Of a stretch of 64,000 nt of DNA, positions 60,201 to 64,000 are shown piece by piece; within the stretch, counting starts at the first letter, position 1, and each line of letters starts with the position of its first letter. The notes beneath the pieces were generated by a model. That model was given only the letters and a program-made list of their open reading frames with translations. It was not told where the DNA came from and searched no databases. The position numbers and the translations under genes are program-made. This DNA is from Ariolimax columbianus (Eukaryota; Mollusca; Gastropoda; Stylommatophora; Arionidae). The stretch is from contig JAVGWX010000013.1 of assembly GCA_036924085.1 (NCBI GenBank), forward strand, positions 61,812,157 to 61,876,156. The letters are read 5' to 3'.

Positions 60201-63200
60201 GAAGAAGAAGAAGTAGAAGAAGGATTATTCATTTATTCTCACCTTCTTCTGTTCACTTGTGTCGTTAGACGTTGTGAGGAAGTGTAGTTTTCTGGCGTGT
60301 GCCATGTTTGTCGCAGATGTTGTTGTCATTCCGTGTTTCTTCAGTGTCTCATTGACACCATCTATCCATCTTATACGAGGTCTGCCTCTTGCTCTGCAAT
60401 TCTGATGTCTGGTATTGTAGATACGAGCAGCTGGTAACTTTGGTTGCATTTTTGTCATGTGCTCGAACATTTTTTATCTCTGCCTTTCTATGGATTCCAT
60501 GCACGGTATTGCATCCACTGTCTGTCTGATTATTTCATTTCTTAATTTGTCCAGCCTTTGTGACCAAGACAGTTTTTCTCAAACACCTAATTTTGCATAC
60601 CATGATTTTTCTTTCTTGTGCCTTAGTGAGAGTCCATGTCTGACACTGGTAGAATAGAATTGGTATAAAAATACTATTTATGAGCTGTCTCTTTGTCTTC
60701 ATTGGTATGTGGTTGTGTCTAGGTAAAGGTGAGAGGTGATAGGAAACCGCATTAGCTTTCTGTGTTCCTGATTCCATCTCTCTATCTAGCCTTCCATCTT
60801 GTGTAAACACGTTACCCAAGTATTTGAATCCACTGACTTGTTTAAGCTCTGTACTCTTTATCTGTATATTTAGTTTTTTCTCTATTCTGCTGATTTTCAT
60901 TAATTCTAAATAACGATAACCCCATGTAATTTGTTATAAATAAGTTTTTGTTCTTGAGGAATGCACCCTAAAACGCCATATCCAATCCAAACATGAAAGT
61001 TACAGTTCACTGGAAGAAAGAATACCATTGCTAATTTAAAAGACATTATTGAAAGTTCAGCAGAATGTGTTTTTCAATGTAAGTAAATGTTCAGAGAAAG
61101 CTGCTTGTGAGAGCTATCTCTATAGTGAAAAAATTGCTAAGAGGTCGAAACCATTTTCTGATAGAGAATTTGCCAGAGAGTGTTTGAATGAAGCTGTTTG
61201 GTAGAGTCTAGATTTAACTGAGTAGTTACTTATCTAAAGAGTTACACCATGTATCTACACCACGACACGACTTCACACAGTAAATAACACAGTGAACACT
61301 AATCATGACTGTAAGACAAAACAATATTATTTAATAATTGTTAAAACAAAATATTAACAAAAAGCAAAGTACATTTAAACTAAATAATCATAATATATAT
61401 ATATATTGAACTACAATTGGAGGTCTTAAGCACTAGCTTTGATGTTTCCTCCAAGAACATGATACCCAGGCTCTTGCCACTGCACTCCCCTTATCTGTAC
61501 ACTCAATACACAATCACAAACTTGTCATCACAATCAGACTATGTACTCAGTCGTTCTGTGCATTCACACATAATCAGATCACTTTCAGTCAGGTGATCTG
61601 TACATTCACATACAATTGGTCCATGTATGCTCAGGCGATATGTGCATTCATATGTAATTAGATCACGTCATTTATAGTCGGATCACGAACTCACTTGTGA
61701 TAACATACTCAGTTGATCAGTGCATTCACATATAATCAGAACACACATCGTTCCCAAAGTATCCTGCACATACCACACACATTCAGATCTCGTCCTTAGG
61801 CAATCTGTACATTTACAAATACTTAGATCACTTCACGTATTCGCACAAATCTGTACAATCATATGTAATTAAATAATGCATTGTTCACTAGGTGTCCTGC
61901 AGGTACCGCACACATTCAGATCTTTTACTGTTAACAGGGTGTCCAACATAAACACCTATTGAGCGACTGACCAACATTCGAGGTGCATGCTGGTCCAGTC
62001 ACAGTGCAAATTCACTCACTCTCAGACTCCTAACAGCCTCTCAACTTGCTTTTCCCAGCCAGCCTGCTGAGTTCATCCTTGCAGAGTATTTTATAGTCTT
62101 AATCAACAACATGGCTGTCAAATGGTCCTCTGTTGGTTGTCTGATTTGGCCATCACTCTAATTTGGAACTACCCCCAACTAATTATTATTGGATGACTAT
62201 CCCCGAACCCTACACTCTAAATGTCGTAGCCGATTGTGGCAGCATCTGACTGTCACCAACCCCCCTCTACGTCAATTCGGAACGCCATAGGGGTCAGCTC
62301 CGAACCTCCAACCCAGCTCCGAACACCCACTCCTGTACCAGACAAAGTCTTCCACCTAAACCCCTCATTTCCTTTGTCGACCTAGTGCCAAAACGGTGAC
62401 TGACCGTGGGACCATTCATAAAACCTTTGTTCCTAGAGTCACCAGCCCAACCTCCCCTGCCCTAAAACGTTCATGCTCCAGCTGGAAGTGTCACAGCTGT
62501 TAAAGTGCTTTGCGCACTGCAAAGTGACTGCCATGACTAGGTGTCTTTATTACCCAGCCTAATAATTTTCCCTCCTTCCAGCTGCTAAGTTTTTTGCATT
62601 TAGGTGCAACATGCTGACCAAGACTTTACCTTACATGCAAACTATGGATCTTAAAACATGCTGTGTTGCAACAGCCTAACCAGTCATGTGGGGATTGACA
62701 TTGTACTGAAAAGCCTCCCATTACACTACAGCTAGTAGACTCCCATAACACCTTCTTCAGTTATCCCAAGGATGTAAGAAGACCATCTGTAAACCCGATA
62801 CCAGAGAAAATACGAACATAGACTCCTTTTTTTTCGGAGCATAGGCTTCATCACCACAGCCTATAAGAAATTGTGGGTCTATTTATTTGTGGTGTGGTTT
62901 TATAGACAATCATTTAACACACGTGAGATTGTCAGCCTCACCAGAGCCTTGTCTGGTCCAATAACCATCAGGACCTGAGCAAATAGTCGCTTCAAAATCA
63001 ACAACTCTTTAGAATATTTCTGTTTGTTTTCTAACACAGGAATAGGTAAAACCACACTAATGGTGAAGCTACACAAAGAGCTGGTAGAACAAGGATTCCA
63101 TTGTTCAGGATTCATGACAGAAGAAGTGCTAGTGTCTGGTAGAAGAATTGGCTTTGATGTTGTCACAGTGGATGGTCAGCGCGGTCAGCTGGCTCGTGTC

Positions 63201-64000
63201 AGGTACAAATTCTTCTTCCTTCTAATTTTTGAGGCATGACCTTGAATATATCTAAAGAAAGCAGTTGTCAGCCTTAGGCTGTTGGCATCTCCAGATGTTG
63301 CTACAAAGATAAGAAACTTGCCACTCAAGAAACAAATGAACAAAACACAAAAGTTTCAAGATTCTCCTGCTATCAATAGGAGGTGAGACCTGTTGTTGTT
63401 TGTTCATCGTTTCTGAAGAGGACCACATTGTCATATGTCAATCCTGGAGTGGGTTCGTAGGTGGCTGATCAAACCAATCTACGACTGAAAGCATCTGTCA
63501 CACTGAGGGCAGAGAAACACTGTCTGACCGTCAGACGGAGGCAACTCGTCTCTTACCTTTCATGTCACTCGTCCCCGTGTCGCTTCTTTGATTCTTACCT
63601 GCTCAATATGTGTCGTTCCAGAAGAGATTTTACTATGCCAGGTAGAGCGATCAGCACCAATGTTCTCTCAATTATCAGGGATAATGTCACAGTTCTTCAG
63701 TGAGGCTTTCGGAGTGTCTTTGTAATGTGTTATTTGACCACCGAGTGCTCGCTTGCCTGACTCAAGCTCGCGTTAGAATATTTTCTTTGGAAGCCGCTCA
63801 TCTGACATGCGGACAACATGGCCAGTCCATCTAAGCTGCGATTTACACAGAGTTGTGTAGATGCTTGTCATGTCAGCCCACAAAAGAACTTCTACATCTG
63901 TGAGACCAAGTCATAATAATAATGTTCGCTTAGGCATCAGTGATGATGGACGATAAAAACTTGGAGGTCCTGTTTCAATGCCACCTCACCGGCCAGTTGG
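57208..64000 (+). CDS. NTPCR: NTPCR (THEP1-family nucleoside triphosphatase), 3' incomplete
   Basis: Two exons join in phase 1 to 72 codons plus two bases. The join rebuilds TGVPGIGKTTL, a Walker A loop, where human NTPCR has TGPPGVGKTTL. It is followed by GFMTEEV, GRRIGFDVVTV and RGQLARV, near-identical to the human GFYTEEV, GRRIGFDVVTL and RGPLSRV. The family hydrolyses NTPs and dNTPs slowly and is small (about 190 residues), so about 60% of the protein lies beyond the window. No third exon was found before 64000. Intron 1 (57263-63039) is full of mobile elements. Confidence 0.92.
57405..57485 (+). mobile_element. CR1-like 3' hairpin tail
   Basis: GACTCTGCAGAGTC at 57427-57440 is followed by TTCTAAACCAGTATTGAG. 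Only the last 70-80 bp of the LINE is present. Confidence 0.7.
57650..57805 (+). mobile_element. Shared SINE body plus CR1-like 3' tail
   Basis: GATGGCGCCTAACTGGCTGC, GAATCTATTAAGATGGACTC, then GACTCTGTAGAGTC at 57757-57770 and CTAGTATAAAGACGTTAAGT. 57806-58199 has no recognised feature. Confidence 0.7.
58200..58457 (-). mobile_element. tRNA-derived SINE, family C, second copy
   Basis: On the minus strand, A-box GTCGCCTAGTGGTTAAG and B-box GGTTCGATCCC match the 37952-38205 copy. A T-rich tail is at the left. Flanks GGTATTTTTGTAT and GATACTTTGTAT may be a decayed target duplication. Confidence 0.8.
58460..58920 (+). mobile_element. LINE 3' end with small tandem repeat and GAT tail
   Basis: TLYETEMWRMTK is the decayed CETW box. 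Five units of about 18 bp (CTTCATTAACAGATACC) lie at 58527-58605. KPNYFGHVKRQSAEILLEGR and RWADNIKMGL follow, then a GATGATGATG tail near 58905. Confidence 0.7.
58925..59250 (+). mobile_element. LINE C-terminal fragment
   Basis: The plus strand, with shifts, reads RRKWDWIRHTLRKEKLS, NPHGKSERERERE and NTWKREYERELRLERGR, the terminal domain of another RT family. A GA run lies at 59096-59116. 59251-59655 has no recognised feature. Confidence 0.65.
59656..60200 (+). mobile_element. LINE RNase H end and C-terminal domain, second copy
   Basis: DPSHCNIEGNEAAEKLAKCG, REEQVIIFRLRTRHNRLKGH, CPCGEHIMTIEDILQSC: a close copy of 31.58-32.12 kb. It starts abruptly at the GAAGATCTCGAGCAATG point and ends with a GAAGAA tail near 60200. 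Confidence 0.85.
60225..60905 (-). mobile_element. LINE RT C-terminal fragment without array
   Basis: The minus strand reads GFKYLGNVFTQDGRLDREME, LINSIFIPILFYQCQTWTLT, CKIRCLRKTVLVTKAGQIKK, then KMFEHMTKMQPKLPAARIYN, CRARGRPRIRWIDGVNETLK. It is the relative of 32.34-34.19 kb; at the array position it has a single VLVTKAGQIKK stretch. Confidence 0.8.
60945..62545 (+). mobile_element. hAT-like (GTF2IRD2/ZBED-type) transposase fragment split by an LTR
   Basis: The plus strand reads LKRHIQSKHESYSSLEER (zinc finger end), then SYLYSEKIAKRSKPFSDREF, ARECLNEAV up to 61198, resembling the SKPFxxGEFVKEC block of domesticated and mobile hAT-like proteins. The frame resumes after the LTR at 62496 with AVKVLCALQ before a stop. 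It is a decayed fragment in the NTPCR intron. Confidence 0.65.
61199..62495 (+). mobile_element. Solo-LTR-like element, about 1.3 kb, with GCTGTT repeat
   Basis: The direct repeat GCTGTT is at 61193-61198 and 62496-62501. The inside aligns with the other LTR copies (AACACAGTGAACACTAATC, TTGAGCGACTGACC, CCAGCCTGCTGAG, CATGCTCCAGCTGG). An AT run (ATATATATATAT) lies near 61393-61405. No internal genes. Confidence 0.7.
62546..63039. other. NTPCR intron 1, right part; no repeat recognised
   Basis: No repeat family or second reading frame was recognised. A pyrimidine-rich stretch leads to the acceptor CTAACACAG at 63031-63039. Confidence 0.5.
63040..63202 (+). CDS. NTPCR: NTPCR exon 2
   Basis: 163 nt between CTAACACAG and GTACAA. 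It completes the glycine codon, then encodes IGKTTLMVKLHKELVEQGFH, GFMTEEVLVSGRRIGFDVVT, DGQRGQLARV and two bases of the next codon. The Walker A lysine and threonine are intact. Upstream Met codons in the intron are not used. Confidence 0.95.
63400..63955 (-). mobile_element. LINE C-terminal fragment, single-unit sibling of 36.05-36.97 kb
   Basis: The minus strand matches the LINE end: CRSGHVVRMSDERLPKKIF near 63790-63850 and a final GLISHLRTHS near 63440-63475. It has one copy of the 65-bp segment that is repeated seven times at 36061-36515. 63203-63399 has no recognised feature. Confidence 0.8.

Overview
This is invertebrate nuclear DNA. Its genes are cut into short exons by long introns with GT/AG borders, and the introns are full of transposable elements: LINEs of several clades, tRNA-derived SINEs, a Penelope-like element, mariner and hAT-like fragments, solo LTRs and many minisatellites. 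I see no operons, ribosome binding sites or CRISPR arrays. The repeat style and the invertebrate-like proteins suggest a marine mollusc, perhaps a gastropod. That taxonomic guess is inference, not proof.

Two host genes can be supported, both on the + strand, and both are assembled from small exons. The larger is a divergent CD36-family (class B scavenger receptor) gene. Seven exons lie at 8642-8734, 11126-11281, 17183-18071, 22387-22623, 29571-29728, 34863-35054 and 50056-50223. Every junction has GT/AG borders and matching phase (0,0,1,1,0,0), and together they give 630 codons and a stop. The family hallmark GPYVY, the IEPVTG segment, the PVFW segment and a C-terminal membrane helix are all present in the expected order. 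The exon with the N-terminal membrane helix was not found. The protein differs from known CD36 members: it carries about 180 extra residues with six paired cysteines in exon 3, and it lacks the usual cysteine cluster. The second gene is NTPCR (THEP1-type nucleoside triphosphatase). Exon 1 is at 57208-57262 and exon 2 at 63040-63202, with the P-loop split by the intron; the rest runs off the right edge.

Layout: 0-8.6 kb is LINE fragments, SINEs and one solo LTR. 8.6-50.2 kb is the CD36-like gene, whose introns hold nearly all the large tandem arrays (49 bp at 9.3-10.1 kb; 37 bp at 20.5-21.6 and 24.9-26.4 kb; TTC at 29.8-30.2 kb; 33 bp at 32.4-33.8 kb; 29 bp at 35.2-35.6 kb; 65 bp at 36.1-36.5 kb; 28 bp at 43.0-43.5 kb; 49 bp at 47.6-48.5 kb; 37 bp at 49.4-50.0 kb). 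50.2-57.2 kb is intergenic repeats, and 57.2-64 kb is NTPCR with a 5.8-kb intron of nested elements.

Several insertions can be ordered by target-site duplications: an RTE LINE in another LINE (1.6-2.4 kb), a solo LTR in a SINE (19.5-20.5 kb), a SINE in a CR1-like LINE (53.9-54.2 kb), a tRNA-SINE in a LINE (37.95-38.2 kb), and an LTR in a hAT-like reading frame (61.2-62.5 kb). In several places a tandem array has clearly grown from one unit inside a mobile element, because a sibling copy in the same window still has the unit once.
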